A stretch of DNA of 64,000 bases from Ruminococcus difficilis. Lineage in GTDB: Bacteria > Bacillota_A > Clostridia > Oscillospirales > Acutalibacteraceae. The stretch lies in NCBI RefSeq assembly GCF_016680995.1, contig NZ_JAEQMG010000040.1, forward strand, positions 170,926 through 234,925, written 5' to 3'. A model generated the notes under the pieces. It was not told where the DNA came from and searched no databases. It saw nothing but the letters and a program-made list of their open reading frames with translations. Shown here one piece after another: positions 25,723 through 34,439 of the stretch. The translations under genes and the position numbers were made by a program. The number at the start of each line of letters is the position of its first letter. Position 1 is the stretch's first letter.

Positions 25723-26988
25723 CACATTCCCCCTGCAATACTTCGCCTCCATCGCCTTGACGTCGCCGCCGAGGTAGATCGCTCTCTCTAAGCGTTCCTG
25801 CAGGCTCAGACCCTGCGGATGGGGGAGAAGGCTGTCGTTGAGGATGACCACGTCACATTCGTAGCCCTCTTCAAAGGAACCGACCTTGCCGAAGAACGCG
25901 CCGCCGCCCTTGGTCGCCAGATAAAAGACCTCCGTGACGTTCAGCGGCTTTTTGCTCTGATCGACCAGCCGCCAGTACAGCCGACTTACCTGCAGCGCGT
26001 CCACCATCGCGGTAAACATGCTTTCGCTGTGACCGCCCGCCACATCCGAGCCCAGTCCGAGGTTCATGTCCAGCTCAAGGTATTTGCGCATCGGCGCGAT
26101 ACCCGATGCGACGTTGGTGTTCGACGCGGGACAGTGCGCGATGAACACGCCGTTTTCCTTCATCCGCGCGATCTCGTTGTCGTCGGAGTACACGCAGTGC
26201 GCCATCACGGTCTTTTGGGGCTTGCCGAACAGCCCGAAGCGGTCGTACGCCTCGCCGTAGTTCTCCGCCCACGGACACAGCTCCCTGACCCATTCCACCT
26301 CGCCGGGATTCTCGCTTAGATGCGACTGCACGCGCACGCCGTATTTTTTGCTCAGCTCACCCAAGCCCCGCATCAGCTCGTCGGAGCACGAGGGCGTAAA
26401 GCGCGGGGTGATGATCGGCGCGGTGTTTTTGTATTTGTGCTGTGTATTCAGGATAAAGCGCTCGGTATCGGCGAGGGATTCCGCTGCGCTCACCTCACGC
26501 AGGTTGTCGGGTGAGTTGCGATCCATGTTGACCTTGCCGACGTAGCTGACCATGCCGCTCTTATCGAGCTTATCCATCAAGAGCTCCGTCGCCTCTCTGT
26601 GCAGGGTGCCGAAGACCACCAGCCGCGTGGTGGCGCTCCTTTTGATCGCGTCGGTGAAGATGGTATACGCCTTGTCGGCATAGTTGAGGTTGCTGTATTT
26701 GCTCTCTTCGGGGAAGGCGTAGGTGTTCAGCCAGTCGAGCAGCTCCTTGTCCATGCCCAGTCCGCGGTAGGCGTACTGCGGCGCGTGGATGTGCAGATCG
26801 ACCATGCCCGGTATGACCAGCATACCGCCGTACTCGCGCAGCTCGAGGTGGGCGTATTGCTCCGGTACTGTGCCGAACACACCCTTGCAAATGCCGTCCA
26901 CACATACCAGATAGCCGTTTTCCCGTGTGACCAATGTATTCTTGTCTGCGGCATAGCAGATATCGCCGTGAATGATAAAGCTGTTCAT
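25708..26988 (-). CDS. Guanine deaminase / SsnA-like amidohydrolase
   Basis: The protein has 426 residues. VIPGMVDLHIHAPQYAYRGL holds the HxH zinc ligands. HLSENPGEVEWV, MAHCVYSDDNEIARM and CPASNTNVASG are the following metal and substrate motifs, and LGLGSDVAGGHSESMFTAM carries the catalytic aspartate. The AP.Y.Y.GL pattern is typical of guanine deaminase, converting guanine to xanthine. It fits with the purine-type ABC transporter next door. SsnA-type proteins in purine clusters are alternatives. The last residues (VIIRN) fall in a GGAATTAG repeat. Confidence 0.85.
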   Translation of the reverse strand: MNSFIIHGDICYAADKNTLVTRENGYLVCVDGICKGVFGTVPEQYAHLELREYGGMLVIPGMVDLHIHAPQYAYRGLGMDKELLDWLNTYAFPEESKYSNLNYADKAYTIFTDAIKRSATTRLVVFGTLHREATELLMDKLDKSGMVSYVGKVNMDRNSPDNLREVSAAESLADTERFILNTQHKYKNTAPIITPRFTPSCSDELMRGLGELSKKYGVRVQSHLSENPGEVEWVRELCPWAENYGEAYDRFGLFGKPQKTVMAHCVYSDDNEIARMKENGVFIAHCPASNTNVASGIAPMRKYLELDMNLGLGSDVAGGHSESMFTAMVDALQVSRLYWRLVDQSKKPLNVTEVFYLATKGGGAFFGKVGSFEEGYECDVVILNDSLLPHPQGLSLQERLERAIYLGGDVKAMEAKYCRGNVIIRN

Positions 26989-27000
26989 ACTGATCTTCCT

Positions 27001-27090
27001 TCATCCTGAGGTTGAGATTGCCGCGTCGGAACGAGGTTCCTCCTCGCAATGACAATCAGTAATGCGCCCTGCGGCGATCTCAGCCGAAAT
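27001..27090. repeat. GTCATTGCGAGG-family repeat
   Basis: GAGGTTGAGATTGCCGCGTC ... TCCTCGCAATGACAATC, then a GCGCCCTGCGGCGATCTCAG half. Layout is the same as at 8690-8785 and 36774-36882. Confidence 0.65.
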
Positions 27091-27104
27091 TATTCTTCGA
27101 TCCT

Positions 27105-27133
27105 ATTATAACGCGCCGGGTCGAACCTTTCAA
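27105..27133 (-). promoter_or_regulatory. Promoter of the guanine deaminase gene
   Basis: On the minus strand TTGAAA (27128-27133) and TATAAT (27105-27110) are separated by 17 bases, upstream of the start at 26988. A repeat lies between the promoter and the gene. Confidence 0.6.
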
Positions 27134-27256
27134 TATTATTCTGTATTTTTCCCCAACAGAATATAATAAGCGGTTGCTGTAGGCTTCTGTCTGCTCTTTG
27201 TTAAAAATGACAAAAAACTGTCATATTTCTCATACTAAATTTGACATAATAACGAA

Positions 27257-27285
27257 TTGTAAAGTGTTGCCTTTTTATGTATAAT
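27257..27285 (+). promoter_or_regulatory. Promoter of the BMP transporter operon
   Basis: TTGTAA (27257-27262), 17 bases, TATAAT (27280-27285). A perfect TTGACA at 27241 and a small leader hairpin (GTTTCC/GGAAAC, 27301-27318) are also present. No recognised riboswitch core is seen. Confidence 0.65.
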
Positions 27286-27356
27286 TTATTTGTTAGGCGT
27301 GTTTCCTTTTTCGGAAACGCAGTAAAAAATCCTTATAAAAGTATTAGGAGGAAAAA

Positions 27357-28625
27357 ATGAAGAAAATTATTGCTTTGCTTTTAGTCGCTCTGTTTGTATG
27401 CGGCGCGCTCGCAGCTTGCGGCGGCAACAAGCCTGCTGACAACAACACCGCGGCTACTGCGGATCAGAAGAAGTCTGACTTCAAGGCGGGTTTCATCTTC
27501 CTGCATGATGAAAACTCCACCTATGACCTCAACTTCATCAACGCTGCGAAGGCTGCTTGTGAGAACCTCGGCGTTGAGTGCATCCTCAAGACCAACATCG
27601 ACGAGTCCAATGCCTGCAAAGAGACCGCTCTTGACCTGGTAGACCAGGGCTGCGGCTTTGTATTCGCGGATTCCTTCGGTCACGAGTCCTACATGATCGA
27701 GGCTGCCAAGGCTAACCCCAAGGTCCAGTTCTCTCACGCGACCGGTACCATGGCTCACACCGAGAAGCTCGATAACTATCACAACGCGTTCGCTTCCATC
27801 TACGAAGGCCGTTACCTCGCAGGCGTTGCCGCGGGTATGAAGCTCAACGAGATGATCGAGAGCGGCAAGATCACCGCCGATAAGGCGAAGATCGGTTATG
27901 TCGGCGCTTACACCTATGCTGAGGTTAAGTCCGGTTACACCTCCTTCTTCCTCGGCGCTCGCTCCATCTGCCCGACCGCTACCATGGAAGTACAGTTCAC
28001 CGGTTCCTGGTATGACGAGACCCTCGAGAAGGAAGCTGCTACCACCCTGATCAACAACGGCTGCGTACTGCTTTCTCAGCACGCTGACTCCATGGGCGCT
28101 CCGACCGCTTGTGAGGATGCCGGTATCCCCGACGTTTCCTACAACGGTTCTACCCTCTCTTCCTGCCCCAACACCTTTATCGTATCCTCCAGAATCGACT
28201 GGACTCCCTACCTCGAGTATGCCATCAAGGCTGCTATGAACGGCGACAAGATCGATGCTGACTGGACCGGTACACTGGGCACCAAGTCCGTTGTCCTGAC
28301 CGAGGTCAACGACAAGGCTGCCGCGAAGGATACTCAGGCTAAGATCGATGAGGTCAAGGCGAAGCTCGAGAGCGGCGAGATCCACGTATTCGATACCAAG
28401 GCGTTCACCGTTACCGTTGACGAGTCTAAGCAGCTCAACGTCGGCGCTAAGGTCGACGAAGAAGGCCATCTGACCAGCTACATGGCTGACGTCGATACCG
28501 ACGAGGCTTTCGCGGGCGACACCGAGGTAATCGCTGACGGTTACTTCCACGAGTCCGAATACCGTTCTGCTCCTTACTTTGCTCTGGACATCGACGGCAT
28601 CACCCTGCTGAACACCAAGTTCTAA
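27357..28625 (+). CDS. BMP-family ABC transporter substrate-binding lipoprotein
   Basis: This 422-residue lipoprotein has signal KKIIALLLVALFVCGALAAC with lipobox LAAC. The mature part matches the Bmp/PnrA/Med family: FIFLHDENSTYDLNFINAAK, CGFVFADSFGHESYMIEAA, SIYEGRYLAGVAAGMKLNEM and KIGYVGAYTYAEVKSGYTSF. Such proteins bind nucleosides or purines outside the membrane. It heads an operon with the ATPase and two permeases. A perfect hairpin after its stop probably keeps its mRNA more abundant than the rest. Strong codon bias suggests high expression. Confidence 0.92.
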   Translation: MKKIIALLLVALFVCGALAACGGNKPADNNTAATADQKKSDFKAGFIFLHDENSTYDLNFINAAKAACENLGVECILKTNIDESNACKETALDLVDQGCGFVFADSFGHESYMIEAAKANPKVQFSHATGTMAHTEKLDNYHNAFASIYEGRYLAGVAAGMKLNEMIESGKITADKAKIGYVGAYTYAEVKSGYTSFFLGARSICPTATMEVQFTGSWYDETLEKEAATTLINNGCVLLSQHADSMGAPTACEDAGIPDVSYNGSTLSSCPNTFIVSSRIDWTPYLEYAIKAAMNGDKIDADWTGTLGTKSVVLTEVNDKAAAKDTQAKIDEVKAKLESGEIHVFDTKAFTVTVDESKQLNVGAKVDEEGHLTSYMADVDTDEAFAGDTEVIADGYFHESEYRSAPYFALDIDGITLLNTKF

Positions 28626-28643
28626 TTTAATGCTCTAATATCG

Positions 28644-28677
28644 TAAAGGGAAGCTGTTTTCACGGCTTCCCTTTACG
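28644..28677 (+). terminator. Intercistronic hairpin, likely attenuator or RNA stabiliser
   Basis: GTAAAGGGAAGC (28644-28655) and GCTTCCCTTTAC (28666-28677) form a perfect 12-bp stem after the binding-protein gene. No full U-run follows, so partial termination or 3' protection is more likely than complete termination. Confidence 0.65.
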
Positions 28678-28687
28678 TGGTTTATGT

Positions 28688-28776
28688 CATAGTGGTTAGT
28701 GGTCAGTGGTCAGTGAACAGTTTTGGCTGTTCCCGACGTTATCTGATTACTGAACACTGATCACTGATCACTATTC
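28688..28776. repeat. GTGGTCAGTGGTCAGTGAACAG inverted repeat
   Basis: TAGTGGTTAGTGGTCAGTGG at the left is mirrored by ACTGATCACTGATCACTATT at the right. Related CACTAACCACTAACCACT units occur at 33165-33196. It lies in the gap between the binding protein and ATPase genes. Confidence 0.6.
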
Positions 28777-28800
28777 ACTTACTTGAAGGGGGAAGATTCT

Positions 28801-30375
28801 TTGGAAAATAAAGCGGCAGTCAGCTTCCGCCATATCACCAAGGCGTTCGGCAGCAAGGTCGTTGCCAACAAGGACGTTTCGATGGATATCATGGGCGGAG
28901 AGATCCTCGCGCTGCTGGGCGAAAACGGTTCCGGTAAAACGACCCTGATGAATATGCTCTCGGGCATCTATCATCAGGATTCCGGTGAGATCTTCGTCAA
29001 CGGTAAAGAGGTGCACATCAACTCGCCCAAGGACGCCTATGCCTTAGGCATCGGCATGATCCACCAGCATTTCAAGCTGGTCGACGTCTTTTCCGCCACC
29101 GAGAACGTGGCGCTGGGCATGAACAAAAAAACCACCGGCGGCACAAAAGAGATCGCGAAGGCGATCACCGAGATCTGCGATCGCTACGGCTTTGACGTAG
29201 ACCCCAAGAAGAAAGTCTACAGCATGACCGTCTCTCAAAAGCAGACGCTCGAGATCGTCAAGGCGCTGTACCGCGGCGCGAACATCCTCATTCTGGATGA
29301 ACCTACCGCCGTTCTCACCCCGCAGGAAACGGACAAGCTCTTTGCCGTACTGCGCAACATGAAGGCGGACGGCAAGTCCATCATCATCATCACCCATAAG
29401 CTCAACGAAGTCCTTGCGATCTCCGACCGCGTTTCCATCCTGCGCAAGGGCGAATATATCGACACCGTCAAAACGAGCGAGGCGACCGTCCAGTCGCTGA
29501 CCGATATGATGGTCGGTCAGAAGGTCGAGCTGGATATCGACCGTCCCGAGGTCGAGGACAAGAAGCTGCGCCTCTCTGTCGAGCACCTGACCTGTCTTGA
29601 CAAGTACGGCGTGACCGCGCTGGATGATGTCAGCCTCGAGGCGTACGGCGGCGAGATCCTCGGTATCGCGGGTATCTCCGGCTCCGGACAAAAACAGCTC
29701 CTTGAAGCGATCGCCGGCTTACAGGCGGCACAGGACGGCGGCTCCATCACCTATATCGATCCCGCAACCGGCAAGGAAGTGGAGCTCGTCGGCAAATCCG
29801 TTTCCGATATCAAGAAGCTGGGCGTAGCGCTCTCCTTCGTGCCCGAGGATCGACTCGGTATGGGTCTGGTCGGCGCGATGGGCATGTCCGATAACATGAT
29901 GCTGCGCTCCTATGAAAAGGGCGTCGGACCCTTCACCGACCGCAAGTCCCCGCGCGATCTGGCGAACAAGGTCAAGGATGAGCTCGAGGTCGTCACTCCC
30001 GGCATCTCCACTCCCGTCAGCAAGCTTTCCGGCGGTAACGTACAGAAGGTACTGGTCGGCAGAGAGATCGCGTCCGATCCTACGGTGCTGATGGCGGCGT
30101 ACGCGGTGCGCGGTCTGGATATCAACACATCCTATACCATCTACCGACTGCTCAATGAGCAAAAGAAAAAGGGCGTCGCCGTCATCTATGTCGGCGAGGA
30201 TCTCGACGTACTGCTGGCGCTGTGCGACCGTATCGCGGTACTGTGCGGCGGCAAGCTTAACGGCGTCGTCGACGGCAGGACCGCCACCAAGGAAGAGGTC
30301 GGTCTGCTGATGACCAATCTGAATACAGAAGAAAAGGAGGGTGAGAAGGATGACAACAACGAAAGCAGTCACTAA
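28801..30375 (+). CDS. Nucleoside/purine ABC transporter ATP-binding protein (double ATPase)
   Basis: The TTG at 28801 follows GGGGGAAGATTCT; no ATG is available nearby. This 524-residue protein contains two ABC ATPase domains. The first has Walker A GENGSGKTTLMNML, signature-region MTVSQKQTLEIVKALYRGA and Walker B ILILDEPTAVLTPQE. The second has GISGSGQKQLLEAIAGLQ and LSGGNVQKVLVGREIASDP, with its Walker B degenerate (VLMAAYAVRGLD instead of LL.A..P.RGLD). This is the RbsA/NupO-like layout that energises BMP-type transporters. Confidence 0.92.
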   Translation: MENKAAVSFRHITKAFGSKVVANKDVSMDIMGGEILALLGENGSGKTTLMNMLSGIYHQDSGEIFVNGKEVHINSPKDAYALGIGMIHQHFKLVDVFSATENVALGMNKKTTGGTKEIAKAITEICDRYGFDVDPKKKVYSMTVSQKQTLEIVKALYRGANILILDEPTAVLTPQETDKLFAVLRNMKADGKSIIIITHKLNEVLAISDRVSILRKGEYIDTVKTSEATVQSLTDMMVGQKVELDIDRPEVEDKKLRLSVEHLTCLDKYGVTALDDVSLEAYGGEILGIAGISGSGQKQLLEAIAGLQAAQDGGSITYIDPATGKEVELVGKSVSDIKKLGVALSFVPEDRLGMGLVGAMGMSDNMMLRSYEKGVGPFTDRKSPRDLANKVKDELEVVTPGISTPVSKLSGGNVQKVLVGREIASDPTVLMAAYAVRGLDINTSYTIYRLLNEQKKKGVAVIYVGEDLDVLLALCDRIAVLCGGKLNGVVDGRTATKEEVGLLMTNLNTEEKEGEKDDNNESSH

Positions 30376-31486
30376 GGAAGCGAGCTCCCGCGAGAAGCCG
30401 TTCCATATCGTGAAGCGCACGGATATGCCGAAATGGAAGTCATGGCTGATCCGTATCCTGTCCGTTCTCGCCTCACTGATCGTTTGCGCAATCATCATCG
30501 TCGCGGTAACAGGCGATAATCCTCTTGCGATCTACGGCACCATGGTCAAGGGCGCTGTCGGCTCCGCACGCCGTGTGTGGGTGCTGCTGCAGGAGGTCGC
30601 GATGCTTTTGTGCGTATCGCTCGCCGTGACGCCCGCGTTCAAGATGCGATTCTGGAACATCGGCGCCGAGGGTCAGGTGCTGATGGGCGGTCTGGGCGCG
30701 ACAGCTGTCATGCTGCTGCTCGGCCACAAGCTCCCCGCACCCGTGGTACTGCCGCTGGTCATCGTCGTCAGCATCCTCTGCGGCGCGATCTGGGGCGTGA
30801 TCCCCGCGGTGTTCAAGGCGTTCTGGAACACCAACGAGACCCTCTTCACCCTGATGATGAACTACATCGCGATCCAGATCGTCTCCTACTTCACCTATAT
30901 CTGGTCGTCCAACAAGGGCAACAACGTTATCAATACCATCAATACCGATAACCATGCCGGCTGGCTGAACCTGCCTTCGTCGATCGACAAATACGGTTAT
31001 CTGCTCAATATCATCATCGTCGCCGTGCTGACCGTGCTGATGTACTTCTACCTCAACCGCTCCAAGCAGGGCTATGAGATCTCCGTCGTCGGCGAGAGCA
31101 TCAACACCGCTCGCTATGCCGGTATCAACGTCAAGAAGGTCATCATCCGCACCATGCTGATCTCCGGCGCGTTATGCGGCGTCGCGGGTATGCTGCTGGT
31201 ATCCGGTACCGACCATACCATCACCCCCAACACTGCCGCGGGCAGAGGCTTTACCGCGATCATGGTATCCTGGCTCGCCAAGTTCAACCCGTTGTTCATG
31301 GTACTGACCTCACTGCTGCTCGTGTTCATGGAGCTGGGCGCGAAAGAGATCTCCACCGTATTCGGACTCAACACCTCTTTCTCGGAGATCATCGCCGGTA
31401 TCATCATCTTCTTCATCATCGGTTCCGAGTTCTTTATCAATTACAGTATCAAGAGAACACACGCGAAGGAGGTTGAGAGCAAATGA
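30350..31486 (+). CDS. Nucleoside/purine ABC transporter permease
   Basis: The protein has 378 residues from ATG 30350, overlapping the ATPase gene. It has about ten hydrophobic segments beginning at residue 38 (ILSVLASLIVCAIIIVAV). FWNIGAEGQVLMGGLGATA, FWNTNETLFTLMMNYIA and YEISVVGESINTARYAGINV are the conserved loops of the BPD_transp_2 family of BMP systems (NupP/YufP-like). It forms the membrane channel with the permease that follows. Confidence 0.92.
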   Translation: MTTTKAVTKEASSREKPFHIVKRTDMPKWKSWLIRILSVLASLIVCAIIIVAVTGDNPLAIYGTMVKGAVGSARRVWVLLQEVAMLLCVSLAVTPAFKMRFWNIGAEGQVLMGGLGATAVMLLLGHKLPAPVVLPLVIVVSILCGAIWGVIPAVFKAFWNTNETLFTLMMNYIAIQIVSYFTYIWSSNKGNNVINTINTDNHAGWLNLPSSIDKYGYLLNIIIVAVLTVLMYFYLNRSKQGYEISVVGESINTARYAGINVKKVIIRTMLISGALCGVAGMLLVSGTDHTITPNTAAGRGFTAIMVSWLAKFNPLFMVLTSLLLVFMELGAKEISTVFGLNTSFSEIIAGIIIFFIIGSEFFINYSIKRTHAKEVESK

Positions 31487-32487
31487 TCGTAGCCTTTATC
31501 CATCGCGCGGTGATGCAGGGCATCCCGCTGTTGTTCGGCGCTACCGGTGAGATCGTCACCGAGAAGAGCGGTAACCTCAACCTCGGTATCCCCGGCGTGA
31601 TGTACGTCGGCGGTATCTCCGGCGTTATCGGCGCCTTTATGTATGAAAATTCCCTGCCCGACAAGGACATGGCGAATCCCTTCTTAGCGATCATGATCCC
31701 GCTGCTGTGCAGTCTGATCGGCTCGCTGATCATGGGTCTGATCTACTCCTTCCTGACCACCACCCTGCGCGCCAACCAGAACGTGACCGGTCTCGCCATC
31801 ACCACCTTCGGCGTAGGTCTGGGCAACTTCTTCGGCGGCTCGCTGATCAAGATCGTCGGCGCTGACGTGCCGTCCATCACCCTGAGCACCACCTCAAAAT
31901 TCTTCTCAGCCCACCTGCCCGTTGCGGACAGCTTAGGCTGGTTCGGCGAGATATTCCTCAGCTACGGCTTCCTCGCGTATCTCGCGGTGATCCTCGCGAT
32001 CGTGACCTCGCTGTTCCTGAAAAAGACGCGTGCCGGTCTGAACCTGCGCGCTGTCGGTGAGAATCCGGCTACCGCGGACGCGGCGGGCGTCAACGTCACT
32101 CGCTATAAGTATTTCGCCACCTGCATCGGCAGTATGATCGCGGGTCTGGGCGGACTGTACTACGTCATGGATTATGTCAGCGGCGTTTGGTCGAACGACG
32201 GCTTCGGTGACCGCGGATGGCTGGCGATCGCGCTGGTTATCTTCACCGTCTGGAAGCCGAATTTCGCCATCATCGGCTCCATCCTGTTCGGCGGACTGTA
32301 CATCATCCACAACTACCTCAACCAGTTCTTCCCGTTCATCCCCGTGGACATGAGCACCCAGGAGCTGATCAAAATGGCTCCCTACCTTGTCACCGTACTG
32401 GTGCTGATCGTCAACTCCATGCGCAACAAGCGTGAGAATCAGCCGCCCGAGGCATTGGGACTCTCCTACTTCCGAGAAGACCGCTAA
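31483..32487 (+). CDS. Nucleoside/purine ABC transporter permease
   Basis: This 334-residue polytopic protein starts at the ATGA overlap with the previous gene. IPLLFGATGEIVTEKSGNLN and LGIPGVMYVGGISGVIGAFM, NQNVTGLAITTFGVGLGNFF and LNLRAVGENPATADAAGVNV are BPD_transp_2/NupQ signatures. It pairs with the permease at 30350. The operon ends here and is followed by repeat-filled DNA. Confidence 0.92.
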   Translation: MIVAFIHRAVMQGIPLLFGATGEIVTEKSGNLNLGIPGVMYVGGISGVIGAFMYENSLPDKDMANPFLAIMIPLLCSLIGSLIMGLIYSFLTTTLRANQNVTGLAITTFGVGLGNFFGGSLIKIVGADVPSITLSTTSKFFSAHLPVADSLGWFGEIFLSYGFLAYLAVILAIVTSLFLKKTRAGLNLRAVGENPATADAAGVNVTRYKYFATCIGSMIAGLGGLYYVMDYVSGVWSNDGFGDRGWLAIALVIFTVWKPNFAIIGSILFGGLYIIHNYLNQFFPFIPVDMSTQELIKMAPYLVTVLVLIVNSMRNKRENQPPEALGLSYFREDR

Positions 32488-32584
32488 GCGGCGCGCCGCT
32501 TTATTCAAAATAGTCATTGCGAGGGGGGACACACGTGTCTTGGTTCCGCCTTTTGCAACCTCTTGATCGTGCGGATACCGCCCA

Positions 32585-32712
32585 TCAACGGCGGGTCGGA
32601 ACGGCATATTCCGATATCGTCTTTCACATCGTCTGATAGTGCGGAAACCACCACCAACGGGGGGTCGGAACGGCATATTCCCATATCGTTTGGAAAGTTT
32701 CTGCTACGGCGG
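32585..32712. repeat. Imperfect tandem repeat
   Basis: CGGCGGGTCGGAACGGCATA with TTCCGATATCGT occurs at about 32591 and as CGGGGGGTCGGAACGGCATA with TTCCCATATCGT at about 32660, plus a partial GGCGGGTCGGAAG near 32710. Confidence 0.55.
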
Positions 32713-32796
32713 GTCGGAAGTAGAAAAATACTGAAACAAATAATCCATTAACAAGGGAGGGTGTAATTACGCACCCTCCTTTCAGTTTACTAAAAA

Positions 32797-33056
32797 GCCT
32801 TCCCCTCGGGGGGAAGGTGGCTCGGCGTATGCCGAGTCGGATGAGGGGCTTACTTTTCCGGAAGATCATCTTAACAAAGAGTGTAATGCGCTTCCTTGTT
32901 TATCGGTAAACGCACAGCCTCACCGAGTCCGCTATCAATAGGAAGAGTTGTCCCCTCATCCGTCACCTTTGGTGACACCTTCTCCTCGCCGGAAGCGGCT
33001 CCCCCCTTTTCCGCTTTGCGGACATTCCCCCAACGGGGGCACCCCAAGGGGAAGGC
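32797..33056. mobile_element. Type-B hairpin element without nuclease, with nested module
   Basis: Left end GCCTTCCCCTCGGGGGGAAG, GTGGCTCGGCGTATGCCGAG, TCGGATGAGGGG; right end CCCCTCATCCGTCACCTTTG, GTGACACCTTC and GGGGAAGGC. The roughly 110 bases between have no DUF559 frame. The right outer hairpin holds the TCGCCGGAAGCGGCTCCCCC ... CAACGGGGGC block. The ends match the complete cassette at 10489-11015. Confidence 0.75.
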
Positions 33057-33208
33057 ATATAAAAATCAAAACACGCAGTGTTTCCCGAAATTATTCATTC
33101 TTCAGTCTTCAGTTCTCGTTACCCCCCGAGGAGAAGGCTTCTCCTCATTTCTACACCCTGACCACTAATCACTAACCACTAACCACTAACCACTACCTTC
33201 CTCAACTC

Positions 33209-33237
33209 TTGATTTTTCCTCGAAATTATATTATGAT
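33209..33237 (+). promoter_or_regulatory. Promoter of the membrane protein gene
   Basis: TTGATT (33209-33214) and TATGAT (33232-33237), 17-base spacer, 30 bases before the start codon. Confidence 0.6.
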
Positions 33238-33266
33238 AGAATCAACATAGAAAGGAGAGTACGATT

Positions 33267-33947
33267 ATGATGTTTCCCAAAGCCAGAAAAGGCGTGACAA
33301 AAATCTTTATCGCGGAGCTTTTTACCCTGATCGCCGGCGTGATCGGCGGTATTCTGTACGTGATCGTCACACAGGCGGGCGGTATCGACAATTTCAGCTT
33401 TGAAGGCAATAACTCGTCCTCACAGATCGTTCTGATTTGCTTCATCGTGGCGGCGGCACTGCTGCTGCTCTCGGGTCTGCTCAAGATCATCGGCTATATC
33501 CAGGCGGCAGGTGATGAAGAATACTTCACCCGCGCCATCATCTACGCGGTCATCGGGGTCGTCCTCTATGTGATCGCCGGCTTTTTACAGAACCAGACGA
33601 GCGTCGTGATGGAATGGATCTACACCATCGTGATCGCCATATCGGAGCTGATGCAGCTGCTCGTGATGACGTCCACGATCAACGGACTGTGCGAGCTGTC
33701 CTATCGTTGCCGCAGAGATGACCTCGAATCCCGCGGCAGCACCATCAACAAGATCATCGGCACCGTATTCAGCCTGAACATCGCGCTGGTCATCGGCGGC
33801 AGAGTGCTCAGACTGTTCGTCAGCGAGAACATCGTCAATACGATCACTATGATCGTCGCCATCATCATCGTGATCCTGACCGTCATTGCCTATATCCTCT
33901 ATCTGGGTTATCTCGGCAAGGTCAGCTCCATGCTCAGAAGAAACTGA
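33267..33947 (+). CDS. Hypothetical membrane protein, 226 aa
   Basis: No family is recognised. It follows AGAAAGGAGAGTACGATT. Six hydrophobic segments are visible, at about residues 13-35, 49-69, 80-100, 107-130, 163-182 and 192-214. The second loop has SSQIVLICFIVAAALLLLSG and the last VNTITMIVAIIIVILTVIAY. There is no lipobox, transporter or enzyme motif. It is monocistronic with its own promoter and terminator, which argues for a real gene with a housekeeping role in this lineage. Confidence 0.7.
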   Translation: MMFPKARKGVTKIFIAELFTLIAGVIGGILYVIVTQAGGIDNFSFEGNNSSSQIVLICFIVAAALLLLSGLLKIIGYIQAAGDEEYFTRAIIYAVIGVVLYVIAGFLQNQTSVVMEWIYTIVIAISELMQLLVMTSTINGLCELSYRCRRDDLESRGSTINKIIGTVFSLNIALVIGGRVLRLFVSENIVNTITMIVAIIIVILTVIAYILYLGYLGKVSSMLRRN

Positions 33948-33964
33948 TCACTTGATAACGAATC

Positions 33965-34005
33965 GTAAGCCCTGTACGCAACCATGCGTATGGGGCTTTT
34001 GTGAT
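33965..34005 (+). terminator. Terminator of the membrane protein gene
   Basis: AAGCCCTGTACGCA and TGCGTATGGGGCTTTT form a near-perfect stem ending in a short U-run. Confidence 0.7.
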
Positions 34006-34071
34006 GTCGCGGTGTTTTTCATAGCCTTCCCCTCGGGTAAACGACGAATCAATCGATATACAATAACGGAG

Positions 34072-34137
34072 TCATTGCGAAGCCCATTAACCGGGGTTCC
34101 CGACACGCGTGCCGCTCGCTCCCTCGGAATGACAATA
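34072..34137. repeat. GTCATTGCGAAG-family repeat
   Basis: GTCATTGCGAAGCCCATTAA ... GCTCGCTCCCTCGGAATGAC. A truncated type-B hairpin arm (GCCTTCCCCTCGGG) lies just upstream at 34024-34037. Confidence 0.5.
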
Positions 34138-34149
34138 CTTAGGTTTTTA

Positions 34150-34360
34150 TGTTGATAACCATGTGGAAAACATGTTGATTTGTTGAGAAACAAACGGTTT
34201 TGTATTCTTCTTAGCTTTCTCATTTCATTTCATTATCATTTTCTTTTTCTTTATTCTTTTTCTTTTCTTTCTCTTAGGTTATTTTGCTTAACAAAAAAAC
34301 CAATTGCTTATTTTGTTAACATTTGTTGACACTTGTTGGTTTTGTTGACAGTTGTTGATG
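34150..34360. other. Origin-like AT region: DnaA-box-like words, pyrimidine tract, 10-bp iterons
   Basis: Near-DnaA-box words TGTTGATAA (34150-34158) and TGTGGAAAA (34162-34170) precede an almost pure pyrimidine tract of about 60 bases (34217-34276). Then come four to five tandem 10-base units (TTTGTTAACA, TTTGTTGACA, CTTGTTGGT, TTTGTTGACA, GTTGTTGATG) at 34312-34360. There is no coding capacity. The layout recalls replication or partition sites but neither dnaA nor rep genes are adjacent. Confidence 0.35.
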
Positions 34361-34365
34361 ACATG

Positions 34366-34401
34366 AAAAAGCCCCTGCAAACGCTTTTGCGGATGCAGGG
34401 G
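34366..34401 (-). terminator. Terminator of glnN
   Basis: On the minus strand CCCCTGCA (34394-34401) pairs with TGCAGGGG (34372-34379) and is followed by CTTTTT. Confidence 0.8.
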
Positions 34402-34439
34402 TGTTTCATATTGAATGATTCTCGGTATCGCGACACCTT

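Larger units (their letters stand above)
32488..33208. other. Repeat-rich intergenic region
   Basis: About 720 bases without a supported gene. They hold a partial GTCATTGCGAGG repeat (32510-32545), tandem units at 32573-32712, a nuclease-less type-B element (32797-33056), a type-B fragment (33122-33139) and CACTAACC tandem units (33165-33196). Confidence 0.6.

Noticed and set aside
34312..34360. CRISPR-like direct repeats
   Set aside because: The units are 10 bp and contiguous, with no spacers and no cas genes.
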